From the NCBI RefSeq assembly GCF_002343915.1, contig NZ_NETK01000001.1, positions 7,826,001 to 7,890,000 of the forward strand: a DNA stretch of 64,000 bases, in the 5' to 3' direction. Origin of the DNA: Nannocystis exedens. Its GTDB lineage: Bacteria; Myxococcota_A; Polyangia; Nannocystales; Nannocystaceae. Within the stretch, counting starts at the first letter, position 1. The number at the start of each line of letters is the position of its first letter. The position numbers and the translations under genes are program-made. Below are positions 52,667-61,051 of this stretch, one piece after another. The notes beneath the pieces were generated by a model. That model was not told the origin of the DNA. It worked only from the letters and a program-made list of their open reading frames with translations, and made no database searches.

Positions 52667-53581
52667 ATGATTCGACGTATTGCCGCTGGCGGCCAGTTCG
52701 GCTGGACGCTCTCGCTCTCGCTGCTCTCGTGCGGCTCCGACATAGATCCGCTGGATACCGTCGGAGCCGGCACGAACATGAGCGGCCCGGGCGGCGGGCC
52801 GGGCGGCGGCGATCCGTCGGGTCCGGGCGAACCGACCGGCGGCACGACGGAGGCGTCGGCGACTGGCGTGGCGACGACCACGACCTCCGGCGATCCGACG
52901 ACCTCCGGCGGGGCCGAGCCAGGCCGCGAGATCTGCGACGAGTACCTCGCATGCCTGACGGTGACCATGCCGGAGATGGTGCCCTCGGCGCAGATGGGCT
53001 TCGGGCCGATGGGCACCTGCTGGGAGGGGACGCCGGAGTCGATTCAGCAGTGCATCAACGCCTGCGAGGGCGCGCTCGAGGCGCTACACATGACCTACCC
53101 GACCGAGCCGGCGTGCAGCGAATGCGAGGAGACCGCCGACTGCCCGGACGGCGAGCGCTGCACGGCCGGTTCGTGCAATCCGCCCACGTGCGGCGACGGC
53201 ATCGTCGACGACGGCGAGATCTGCGATTATCCGGAGAACGGGTGTGCCGATTGCATGGGCGCGACCTGCAATCCGTTCACCAACCAGGGGTGTCGCGGGG
53301 AGGACAGTTGCCAGTTGGTGTTCTCCGATGCGGCGTTCACGGTCTGCACGACCAGCGAGCCGCTGCCCGAGGGCGCCCCGTGCCCGATGTTGCAGGATTA
53401 CTGCGGCCTGGGGAACATCTGCGCGCCGGCCGAGTTCGTGCCGGGCTGTGCTGGGACGGGCTGCTGCGCGCCCCTGTGCCAGTTGCAGACGTCCGACGCG
53501 TGCCCGGACGGGCTCGTGTGCGGCGAGTTCTTCGCCGAATCGGCGCTGGGCAATTACGCTGGCGTGTGCGTACCGGGGTGA
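52667..53581 (+). CDS. Cys-rich lipoprotein with myxobacterial disulfide repeat
   Basis: A 304-residue lipoprotein: signal peptide with lipobox-like SLSLLSC, a Gly/Pro/Thr-rich linker (about 30-85), then a Cys-rich domain. It contains ADCPDGERCTAGSC and CGDGIVDDGEICD, the latter the signature of the short disulfide repeat frequent in myxobacterial secreted proteins. The role is unknown, probably at the cell surface. This gene is one of the better signs that the host is a myxobacterium. Confidence 0.8.
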   Translation: MIRRIAAGGQFGWTLSLSLLSCGSDIDPLDTVGAGTNMSGPGGGPGGGDPSGPGEPTGGTTEASATGVATTTTSGDPTTSGGAEPGREICDEYLACLTVTMPEMVPSAQMGFGPMGTCWEGTPESIQQCINACEGALEALHMTYPTEPACSECEETADCPDGERCTAGSCNPPTCGDGIVDDGEICDYPENGCADCMGATCNPFTNQGCRGEDSCQLVFSDAAFTVCTTSEPLPEGAPCPMLQDYCGLGNICAPAEFVPGCAGTGCCAPLCQLQTSDACPDGLVCGEFFAESALGNYAGVCVPG

Positions 53582-54095
53582 GCGGCCGATCGGCGAGCGC
53601 GTGCGCCAGCGGCGCGCGGACCATCTGCCTGTCTGTGAGGCCAGGTGGGCGCGCAGGCGCCGGCACGGCTGACCGGCGCGGTGGCGGTGTACGCCCCCGC
53701 GAGCGCCCGCGAGCCCGTTGGCGCGCGACCCCCACCGGTGAGCATGCGCAACAAGTCGGCGGCGGTCGACAGGCCCGAGGTGGCCGATCCGGGCCGCGTG
53801 ACTGGCGCGACCGCCGGTAATCGACCGTTCTCGCGGGGTGGGCGCCGCCGCGCCTCGCCGCCGAAGATCACGAGCCGCGCGGGCATGTCTGTGGGCGGCC
53901 GTGCGAGCTGCCGGATGACGTTGTCGACGCCCTCAAGGGGACCATAGGCTGGAGCTGCCGCACGGTCGCCGTCGCCGTCGCCGAGGCGGAGCGCGGACGC
54001 ACGCTCTCGGACACATTCCGGCGCATCCCCGCGCGATTCGACGGTCGCGCGCCCCTGCGCATGGACCTGAGATCATTCGCGGGTTACGGTAAGTT
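53582..54095. other. intergenic stretch, possible coding remnant
   Basis: A 514-base gap. Several frames are open because of high GC content, but none has a start with a ribosome-binding site or a recognisable family. The last 150 bases give a coding-like reading on the + strand (TLSDTFRRIPARFDGRAPLR) without a start, perhaps the rest of a lost gene. Confidence 0.35.
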
Positions 54096-56110
54096 ATGGT
54101 TACTCCTGAGCGCAATGACCCGTGCTCGTGCGGGAGTGGGTTGAAGTACAAGCGTTGCTGTGAATTGGGGTTCACCAAGGCCGACGAACTGGCTGTGATA
54201 CGAGCGCTCGGCCGCGTCACTACGGAGAGTCCGCCGTCGGAGCTCGGAGCGCTCGAGCGACGCTACTTCGGCGCTCTCGGCCGCTACGGCGCCTCGCGCG
54301 AGGATCTCCGCTGTTACACCAATTGGATCTATTTCGACGCACGCCTCTCGGACGGCTCCACGCTCGCGGACGCGGTCCTGCACACGTACCGGCTCGGGCG
54401 GGGGGAGCGGACCTTCATTCACATGATGCGGGGCAGCGCGATGCGCCTCCACGAGATCCTCACGCTCACCCCGCAGGTGGCCACGCTGCGGGATCTACTG
54501 ACCGGCGACCGCGTCACCGTGAACGCGGAGACCCTGCCCCGCGAGACCACTCGCTCCGCCCTCGTCCTGGCCCGCATCATCCCTCGCGGCGTCTCAGGAT
54601 GGCCCGAGCTCGGCGGTGTCCGTTTCCTCTTCCCCAACACGTTGCGCGACGAGCTCCTGTCGCACCTCCGGCGTGGGATCGAGGCGTTCCGTGCCGCCCA
54701 TCCCCGCGCCTCGGCGCTCGAGGAGTTCAAGCTCGCCCCGTTGATCTTGCGCGAGGTGTGGGTACGCAGCTCGGGCTGGATGGGCGCGGCACCGCTGGGG
54801 CCGGCCGCGACGGCCGACGACGCCGCCGAGCGCCGCGTACAACAGCGATACCAGGATTGGCTCGACGAGGCATCCGAGCATCTCAACGGTGTATCGCCCC
54901 GGGTCGCCGCCGAGTCCACAGCACTGTGCCCTCGCGTGGTCGATCTGCTACGGGAGCTCGACCGCGCCTACGAGGAAGCGCTCGCACACGGCAGGCCGGC
55001 CTTCGACCCATCCCTGTTCTGGGAGGTGCTGGGCCTCCGCGAGGAGCGTGAAGGGCAGCCGCCCGAACAGCGACCGCACGGGCTCGTCGCCCTGATGGAG
55101 TTCCTCCCGGAACTCGACGACGTGGCGTCTCTGCTCGCGGATCAATTCCGACGCGAGCCGGGACACGACCTCGAGCGGACGATCCGCCCGGAGGTCCTCG
55201 CCGAGGAGCCGCATTTCCACTCGTTCATGGGCTCGATCGTCCAGGCGCTCTCCGACGATCGCTTCGACCCCGACGCGGCGAACGCGGAGCTCAGGCGGCT
55301 AGAGGATCTCGTCTGGCTGCTGGTGAACTTCGAGCTGCACCTCCGCAAGGTCTTCAAGGTCGACGAGGCCCTGAGCTGGATGCTGGGGACAACCTCCCTG
55401 GAGGACGAGCTTGGGGACGACCTGCGCCTGCCCTTCGCCAGCTTTGCGTTCGTCTTCACCGACCGCTACGCGCTCGGGCTCGCCGAACGGACGCTCTCCC
55501 GCAACCCGCACAGCTCGCTCCGCGGCAAGCTGCTCCGCGTCCTGACCGCGTACGTCACCGAGCTGCATCTCCCTGGGCCTCGCCGCGCCCTCCGCGTCTG
55601 CTTCTTCGCTGACGCGAGGAACGGGGTCCGGCCGGAGCTCTTCGGATGCACCCTCGTGCTTGAGCCCGACGCGCGCTTGGTGGACATCCTCGCCGAAGCG
55701 GCGCCGGGCGAGGACGACGCCGAGCTCTCGCCGCTCTTCGCCTGCGTCCCGCAGCGCCACCTGCTTCATCTCGTGATGAACGCGATCCTCCACGCGACCT
55801 CCGTCCGCCCCTCGTCCGAGGTCCCCCGGCGGCGGCCCCGGACGGGCTGCGTTTCGCGCCCAACGGCCGACTGGTCTCTGACGAGGTATGGCACCTCCCA
55901 GGCGACATCGAGATATCGCTGCTCCGCACGATCCAGCAGGCCCGCCTCGGCGCGATCAGCCGCGAGCAGCTCCACCGTTGCATGGTGCGCGGCTATCGTC
56001 GCCGCGCGAACCCGGACTGGAAGGACCAGAGCGTGCGCTGGATCAAGCCGCACTGGCGCGGTCCGAGCGAGGCGAGCGTCATCGAGCGCCCGTATCGCCT
56101 CATCCCCTGA
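54096..56110 (+). CDS. SEC-C motif protein of unknown function, one-base frameshift near the end
   Basis: A roughly 670-residue protein. The first 22 residues hold a zinc-binding SEC-C motif (NDPCSCGSGLKYKRCC), as found at the end of SecA and in many nucleic-acid or stress proteins. The remainder is helical and unlike anything I know. At about 55823 the frame breaks: the original frame turns Arg/Ser-rich, while the next frame is open and coding-like to TGA 56110 (GLRFAPNGRLVSDEVWHLPG ... ERPYRLIP). Adding one C to the run CCCCC restores EVPPAAAPDGLRF. This is probably a sequence error rather than a true pseudogene. Confidence 0.7.
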
Positions 56111-56160
56111 GCCAGGGGCGGGCTCCTGTTTACGGCTCCGCCCCTGAGCAGCAGCGATCG

Positions 56161-56976
56161 CTACGCTGCGCGCAACGCAGCAGCCCGCACGAGCCACACA
56201 ACGCGATCAGCCGGCTCGTCGGATTCGCCGGGGGTCAAGAACGGCTTGCCGCAGAGGCCGCACATGATGTAGCCGCGCGTGTACTCGACCGCGCTGACGC
56301 GGATCTGGCGACCGCACCCACAGGCGCGCACGGTCGAGGCTCGCTTGCCGCCTTCGCCCTCGCCACCTTCGCCGCCCTCGCCGCCGGTCTCGCCGCCGGT
56401 CTCGCCACCTTCGCCGTCGCCCTCAGCGTCGCCGCTCCGAGCGCAGCGACGATGGGCGCGCCGGTTGGCCTCGACCGCCGCCTCGAGCAGGGCGAGCGCG
56501 TCGGTGTAGAGCTCGCAGGTCTCGTCGGTGATCTTGGTGATCGTCCAGCCGTGCAGGCGGTCCTTCTCGACCGTGAGCCCGACCTGCTCGGCCAGCGCCT
56601 TGTACTCCTTGTTGTGGTAGCGGCCCTGTCGGCTGGTGTCCTGGATCTTCCGCGCCCACGCGAGCCCGTGTGCGGCCTCGTGGAGCAGGGTGCCGAAGGT
56701 GTCGCGGGCGGGCCGGCTGAGGCTCTCGCCTGCGATCAAGACCTCGCTGCGGTGCCCTGACGCGGGGACGGTCCACCGCGCGGGCGACCAGTGCCCCCAC
56801 TTCAGCGCGCGGGGGTTCTCGTCGCCGGCGCCGATGAGGATCACCGCGTCGGGGAGCTCGGGGTGTCGCGCCTGAATGGCACGCCAGCACGTCTCGAGCG
56901 CCTGGACGAGCGTGCTCGCCACGACGGCGGGTTGCGGGGGGACAGGGGAAGGGGTGTTGCTGGCTTTTTGCTCCAT
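56161..56976 (-). CDS. SprT-like zinc metalloprotein with C-terminal zinc ribbon
   Basis: A 271-residue protein. The HExxH motif is in TFGTLLHEAAHGLAWARKIQ, followed by QGRYHNKEYKALAEQVGL, as in SprT-like proteins often found on plasmids, prophages and integrated elements. A Gly/Glu-rich repeat linker (about 190-215) precedes a four-Cys zinc ribbon (ACGCGRQIRVS and IMCGLCGKPF). ATG 56976 is taken as start. It converges with the SEC-C gene. The role is unknown; its relatives are accessory genes, so a small mobile element here is possible. Confidence 0.75.
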   Translation of the reverse strand: MEQKASNTPSPVPPQPAVVASTLVQALETCWRAIQARHPELPDAVILIGAGDENPRALKWGHWSPARWTVPASGHRSEVLIAGESLSRPARDTFGTLLHEAAHGLAWARKIQDTSRQGRYHNKEYKALAEQVGLTVEKDRLHGWTITKITDETCELYTDALALLEAAVEANRRAHRRCARSGDAEGDGEGGETGGETGGEGGEGGEGEGGKRASTVRACGCGRQIRVSAVEYTRGYIMCGLCGKPFLTPGESDEPADRVVWLVRAAALRAA

Positions 56977-57123
56977 GTTGTCGCCATGGACGGTCCTCGT
57001 TTGTGGATATTCATCGCTCGTTGGCCGCTGGAAGCGGTCGTCGAGCTCTCCGTAACCTCGCACGTATGGGGCCCGTCGCCTCGCTCGTGCGCGCGTGCTA
57101 GTGTGCCGTGGTTTTTGATCCGT

Positions 57124-58220
57124 ATGTCCGTATTCCATCTCCGCGCGTTCCTCTCCGTCCAGTGCATCGTGGTCGCGTGCGCACGGGACGACGATTCGGC
57201 GCCGCCGATCGTCTGGCAGGGCGAGCACGTGCGGGTCGGCACTGAGCTCGACCTCGACACCTGGTGTCCGGGGACGCTGCCACGGCTCGATGCCCGAGCC
57301 GGGGCGCTGAAAGCACTGTTCGAAGTTCCGGACGAGCAGCTGATCGACTATTATCTCTACTCGGCCGCGAGCTTCGACGGCGTGTGCCCGGCAGGAACCG
57401 GCTGTCACAAGTACGGCAGCGTATTCACGGTGGATCCGCTACACACGCACGAGGTCGTTCACGCCGTTTTCTATGCGTACCTCGGGATGCCACAATTCTT
57501 CGCCGAAGGCGGTGCGTCGTACTGGGGGTTCTCGGTCAACCGGGACTACCGCGGTCTAGACGTCCGCGACGTCCTCGACCGGTCGTGGTCGGCGGGCATG
57601 ACCCCCGAGGAGTACGCGCTCGCGGCCCACTTCACCTCGTACGTCGTCGACACTCACGGGATCGCTGCTTACCTCGAATTGCTCCGCGGCGCCCCCGCCG
57701 ACCAGCCACGCGAGGAGCTGGAGAAGACCTTCGAGCGGGCGTTCGGCATGCCGTTGATTGCGGGGCCATCGAGGACTATACTGCCCGGTGGCAGGAGTGC
57801 CCGACGTGGGCGATGCAGCAGTGGACGTACGAGTGCTCGCGCCCGGCACTCGCGCTTGCCAGCGACGCGCCGACCGACCTCAGGCTCGACATCTCGTGCG
57901 CTGATCCGGAGGTCGTCGGCCCCTCCGTCTGGGCGAGTTCCAGCGCCGACGACCTCCGGATCTGGCGCGACATCACGGTCGATCTCCAGAGTCCAAACCA
58001 GCGCATCGTGATCGACGTCCCCAAGTCCGGCGACCCCGGGGCGGTCGAGTTCCTGCTCAAGCGCTGCCACACGGATTGCTTCGATGTGACGGTCAACTCG
58101 TTGCATCTCCAGTCCGACGGCGAGGAACACCAGTGGCTGGGTCCGACAGGTCGTTACGTCGTGCGCGTGAGCCGGGCGGCCGACGACCCGGGGCCGGTTC
58201 ATGTGCGCTTTGAGCCGTAG
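57124..58220 (+). CDS. lipoprotein with HExxH metallopeptidase-like motif, one-base frameshift
   Basis: An approximately 365-residue exported protein: signal peptide ending IVVAC, then a domain with PLHTHEVVHAVFYAYLGMPQ and, just after, FFAEGGASYWG, the HExxH plus downstream Glu pattern of gluzincin-type peptidases. At about 57760 the frame breaks; the other frame continues sensibly (AIEDYTARWQECPTWAMQQW to VHVRFEP). One extra G in the run GCGGGG restores the reading. The C-terminal part is beta-rich with a Cys pair. Probably a surface protease-like protein; activity unproven. Confidence 0.7.
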
Positions 58221-58390
58221 GCTCGCAGTCGTCCAGCGAGGGAGCCGATCGGGTTCCCGCCGGGGGGACGATCCGCCGGGCGGGCGACCCCGGGGCTGTA
58301 GCACGCGCCAATTAGGATCGGGGCAGGCCGAAATCGGAACGCCGTTTAGACGCTCGGCCAACTGGTCAGGCAACCCACCGGGCGAGATGT

Positions 58391-58408
58391 TTGACACCGA
58401 TCTGTCAA
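58391..58408. promoter_or_regulatory. TTGAC-N8-GTCAA inverted repeat upstream of a lipoprotein gene
   Basis: A perfect copy of the repeat seen in the element (20832 and 29328-29603), here 24 bases before the GTG at 58433. A TATAAT at 58420-58425 follows. The distance from the TTGACA half to TATAAT is 23 bases, too long for a normal sigma-70 promoter, so the repeat more likely serves as an operator. A related repeat with a shorter spacer lies at 58819. Confidence 0.55.
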
Positions 58409-58432
58409 GGCGCCGCGGTTATAATCGCGCCT

Positions 58433-58822
58433 GTGTTCCGCGTCGTCCCCCACCTCGCCCTCGCCCTCGCACTCATGGCCTGCGACCGTGACCCCGAGCA
58501 GCCCCGCGGAGGGCCCTGGCAGCCTTGCAACGAGGGCAAGCGCTGTTCGGACGACACGATGATCTGCGAGCAAGCGTGGGCAGCCTCGGACGTCACGTAC
58601 TGCGCCCCGACCTGCATGTGGGGGGCGGCTTGCGAGGCGCCGCCGCTGAGCGAGGCGGGCATCGCGGTCGCGGCACGTTGCACGGCCCGGGAGGACAGCC
58701 CTGTCGGCAGCTGCGTCGCGGACTGCACCACCGAGGACGACTGCCCCGCGGGGACGCTCTGCTTCTTCGACGACCGCTACACCCCGTCGACCGGCCAGGG
58801 CATCTGCGCGTGGCCGCCTTGA
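58433..58822 (+). CDS. small Cys-rich lipoprotein
   Basis: A 129-residue protein from GTG 58433, with signal peptide and lipobox ALALALMAC. A compact Cys-rich domain follows (WQPCNEGKRCSDDTMICEQA; CTTEDDCPAGTLCFFDD), about twelve cysteines in all, suggesting a disulfide-rich surface protein. The longer open frame from TTG 58391 would translate the inverted repeat and spoil the signal peptide. Function unknown. Confidence 0.72.
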   Translation: MFRVVPHLALALALMACDRDPEQPRGGPWQPCNEGKRCSDDTMICEQAWAASDVTYCAPTCMWGAACEAPPLSEAGIAVAARCTAREDSPVGSCVADCTTEDDCPAGTLCFFDDRYTPSTGQGICAWPP

Positions 58823-58835
58823 CAGCCGTTGTCAA
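58819..58835. repeat. TTGACA-N5-TGTCAA inverted repeat at the stop codon
   Basis: A six-base inverted repeat overlapping the TGA of the lipoprotein gene, between it and the convergent MerR-like gene. The arms match the TTGAC/GTCAA sites but the spacer is one base shorter. It could be a bidirectional terminator hairpin or a variant regulatory site; no T-run is evident. Confidence 0.4.
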
Positions 58836-59149
58836 AAGCCTCGCGGCTCGGCAGCGCGAACCGTGCCCGAGCCGCCCTGGCTCGCATCGAGCTCGGCCAG
58901 CATCGCCAGCACTTCTTCGATCGTGAAGCCGGCAGCTCTTTGCCGCGCGACATAGCGTGCGCGGTCGACAGCCCACGCGGGGAAGCGGTTGAACACACCG
59001 CCGGGGGAGCCCAGGGACACTTTTGTCGGCGCCGGCAAGAGGCCCAGCGCGACCCACGTGGACACGGTTCGGCGCGCGACACCAGCGGCCGCCATCACTT
59101 CGTCTGTCGAGGCGAACGCCGGGTCCAAGTTGCGCGGCGGTGACACCAC
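58832..59149 (-). CDS. MerR-like helix-turn-helix protein, paralogue 1
   Basis: A 105-residue small DNA-binding protein. The start is one of two adjacent GTGs (59149 or 59146); the second aligns best with the paralogue at 60341. The helix-turn-helix lies at VMAAAGVARRTVSTWVALGL, then a wing LPAPTKVSLGSPGGVFNRFP and a helix ARYVARQRAAGFTIEEVLAM. It is divergent to the 59254 operon across about 105 bases containing symmetric sequences, so it may control that operon and itself. Confidence 0.72.
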   Translation of the reverse strand: MVSPPRNLDPAFASTDEVMAAAGVARRTVSTWVALGLLPAPTKVSLGSPGGVFNRFPAWAVDRARYVARQRAAGFTIEEVLAMLAELDASQGGSGTVRAAEPRGF

Positions 59150-59218
59150 CGGAGTGTAAGCCGAGCGGCCAGCCGCTCGCCAGTCGATCCGCTTGCAGGC
59201 GGCAGAGGACGGGGATAT

Positions 59219-59253
59219 GGTTAACTTCCCAATGAAGGGAAAGTGAGGTTAAT
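59219..59253. promoter_or_regulatory. likely operator in the divergent MerR-like region
   Basis: GGTTAA occurs twice (59219-59224 and 59247-59252) around an inverted pair ACTTCCC (59224-59230) and GGGAAAGT (59237-59244). It lies directly before the TTG start at 59254 and about 70 bases from the divergent MerR-like gene. AT-richer than the surroundings. An autoregulatory operator is the natural reading. Confidence 0.45.
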
Positions 59254-59508
59254 TTGAAGACGCAACCGCCCACACCGACCGTCACCTGCACTTCCAACGG
59301 CCGCCTGGTACTCACGCGCGAGCATCAGGACCTCGCGGCAAACCTCGGCGCCCTCGTGCGCTACGCCGTCACGCGCACGTCCAGCGAGGAGTCCTGCGCG
59401 GCCCTGCTCGGGGTTTCGGTCCGCCGGCTCCGCAAGGTCGCTGGCGAAGCCCGCGTGCCGCTGGTGTTCGTCGCGGACAGCCCCGCGAAGAAGGGCGGAA
59501 GGACATGA
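59254..59508 (+). CDS. small helix-turn-helix-like protein
   Basis: An 84-residue protein. TTG 59254 is accepted as start because GTGAGG lies six bases upstream and no ATG exists in frame nearby. A C-terminal helical pattern (SSEESCAALLGVSVRRLRKV) resembles a helix-turn-helix. It overlaps the next gene as ATGA. Function unknown, probably part of a three-gene operon of an accessory island. Confidence 0.5.
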   Translation: MKTQPPTPTVTCTSNGRLVLTREHQDLAANLGALVRYAVTRTSSEESCAALLGVSVRRLRKVAGEARVPLVFVADSPAKKGGRT

Positions 59509-59948
59509 ACACCGACGCCGCCCCTCAGCCCAAGATCCGCTGGAAGGCGTCCGGGCTCGCCATGAGCAACCGCGACGGCAAGGTGGACATGGGCGGGACT
59601 GTCCATGTCGTGCGCCAGGACGACGGGCGCTACACCGTCAAGTTTGGGCACAAGGTCCGCGCTGTGGACCTGGATGATCTCGAGACGGCGAAGCGCTGGG
59701 CGAGCGAGCGCGTGGCGACCTGGGTGTCCGAGGCCATCGCCGCGCGCAAGGCCCAGGAGGAAGACACAGCGCGCTGGTTCGCCGAGGAGAAGGCCCGGCA
59801 AGACCGCCGCAAGAGGGTCGTCTCGGAGCTTCAGGCGCTCGGCGTCCTTGCACGCGCCGAGCCGGGCTGCATCGTCCTCGACACCTACGTGGCCGAGGAT
59901 CTGGCCGAGCGGCTCCGGGAGAGCACGCGTCAGGGGGCCCAGCCATGA
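59505..59948 (+). CDS. hypothetical protein
   Basis: A 147-residue protein of unknown family. The N-terminal half is beta-rich (GGTVHVVRQDDGRYTVKFGH). The middle is a charged helix (EEDTARWFAEEKARQDRRKR) and the end again mixed. No membrane segment. It overlaps both neighbours by four bases, so the three genes are co-translated. Confidence 0.5.
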   Translation: MNTDAAPQPKIRWKASGLAMSNRDGKVDMGGTVHVVRQDDGRYTVKFGHKVRAVDLDDLETAKRWASERVATWVSEAIAARKAQEEDTARWFAEEKARQDRRKRVVSELQALGVLARAEPGCIVLDTYVAEDLAERLRESTRQGAQP

Positions 59949-60304
59949 GCCTCGATCACCGCACCGAACCGGAGGTCGACATCGCCACGGAGGATGTGCT
60001 GCCACCGCCGCTCGGCGCTCCCGCGGACTTCCGCGAGCGCCTGGTCCTCGCGCTTCGCACCACGGAGCCGCGGGTCCTGGAAGCGGCGGAGGCGGGCTAC
60101 CGCGGCGTATACGCCAGCCAGCACGACTACGTCGTCGAGCGGCTGTCCGAACACCTGAACCCCGCGTTCGCCTGGGTCCTGGCGTGCGCGACGCCCCAGA
60201 GCCTGCAGGCGGGCTACGAGGCCGGGGTGGTGGTCGTGTGGTCGATCCCGCTAGGCGAGGGCACTTGCATGGTGTTCGAGACCCGACTGCAGCCCTGGGC
60301 CTGA
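59945..60304 (+). CDS. hypothetical protein
   Basis: A 119-residue acidic protein of unknown family (LVLALRTTEPRVLEAAEAGY; YVVERLSEHLNPAFAWVLAC; GVVVVWSIPLGEGTCMVFET). No motif. Last gene of the three-gene operon; 36 bases separate it from the GTG of the second MerR-like gene. Confidence 0.5.
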   Translation: MSLDHRTEPEVDIATEDVLPPPLGAPADFRERLVLALRTTEPRVLEAAEAGYRGVYASQHDYVVERLSEHLNPAFAWVLACATPQSLQAGYEAGVVVVWSIPLGEGTCMVFETRLQPWA

Positions 60305-60340
60305 CGACGCTGGCCGCGCCTGGCGTACACTCCGCGGGCC

Positions 60341-60676
60341 GTGACGCCGCCGCCCCGCAACCTCGACCCCGCGTTCGCCACGACCGAGGACATCATGAAG
60401 GCGGCCGGCATCGCCAAGAAGACTGTCACCACCTGGGTCGAGTACGGCTTCCTGCCGGCGCCGACGAGGGTCTCGCTGGGACCCTCGGGCGGCGCGTTCA
60501 ACCGGTTCCCCGCCTGGGCGGTCGAGCGCGCGCGGTTCGTCGCGCAACGGCGGGCGGCCGGCTTCACGCACGCCGAGATCCTCGAGATGCTGGCCGAGCT
60601 CGACGCACGCCAGGGCGTCCCCAGCAAGGCCACGACACCCGGGAAAGACAAGGGGCGCAGCGGCGGCCGCAAGTAG
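60341..60676 (+). CDS. MerR-like helix-turn-helix protein, paralogue 2
   Basis: A 111-residue protein from GTG 60341 closely related to the product of 58832-59149. It has TTEDIMKAAGIAKKTVTTWV, then FLPAPTRVSLGPSGGAFNRF, AWAVERARFVAQRRAAGFTH and a basic Gly/Lys tail. It has no effector domain, so it is a bare DNA-binding module. The third paralogue follows 36 bases downstream on the same strand. Confidence 0.72.
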   Translation: MTPPPRNLDPAFATTEDIMKAAGIAKKTVTTWVEYGFLPAPTRVSLGPSGGAFNRFPAWAVERARFVAQRRAAGFTHAEILEMLAELDARQGVPSKATTPGKDKGRSGGRK

Positions 60677-60712
60677 CGCAGGCGCCCGCTGGCGACGTAT
60701 CCTCGCCGGGCC

Positions 60713-61051
60713 ATGACGCAACGCCGCCAGCTGGACCCGTCGTTCGCTACGACCACGGACATCATGGAGGCCGCGGGCATCACCCGCCGAACCGTCACCG
60801 CCTGGATCGACCTCGGGCTCCTGCCGCGGCCGATCAAGATCTCGCTCGGCAGTCCCGGCGGTGTGTTCAACCGCTTCCCGATGATCGCGCTTCAGCAGGC
60901 GCGTTTCGTGGCCGCCAAGCGCGCTGAGGGCCTGTCGCTCCAGCAGATCGTCGATCTGCTCAAGGCGCAGGGTGGTGCCATCGCCCAGCCTGCGGTACGA
61001 TCGCGCGGTGTCGCCCCCAAGCCCGTTCGCTCCGCTCGCCGCCGCGGTTAG
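60713..61051 (+). CDS. MerR-like helix-turn-helix protein, paralogue 3
   Basis: A 112-residue relative of the two proteins above (TTTDIMEAAGITRRTVTAWI; LGLLPRPIKISLGSPGGVFN; ARFVAAKRAEGLSLQQIVDL) with an Ala/Arg/Pro-rich end. Its last 44 bases overlap the proposed start of the next lipoprotein gene, so either that start or this C-terminus is slightly off. Confidence 0.7.
   Translation: MTQRRQLDPSFATTTDIMEAAGITRRTVTAWIDLGLLPRPIKISLGSPGGVFNRFPMIALQQARFVAAKRAEGLSLQQIVDLLKAQGGAIAQPAVRSRGVAPKPVRSARRRG

Noticed and set aside
58391-58425. TTGACA followed by TATAAT as a sigma-70 promoter
   Set aside because: The 23-base spacing is too long for a standard promoter; the inverted repeat is the better explanation.
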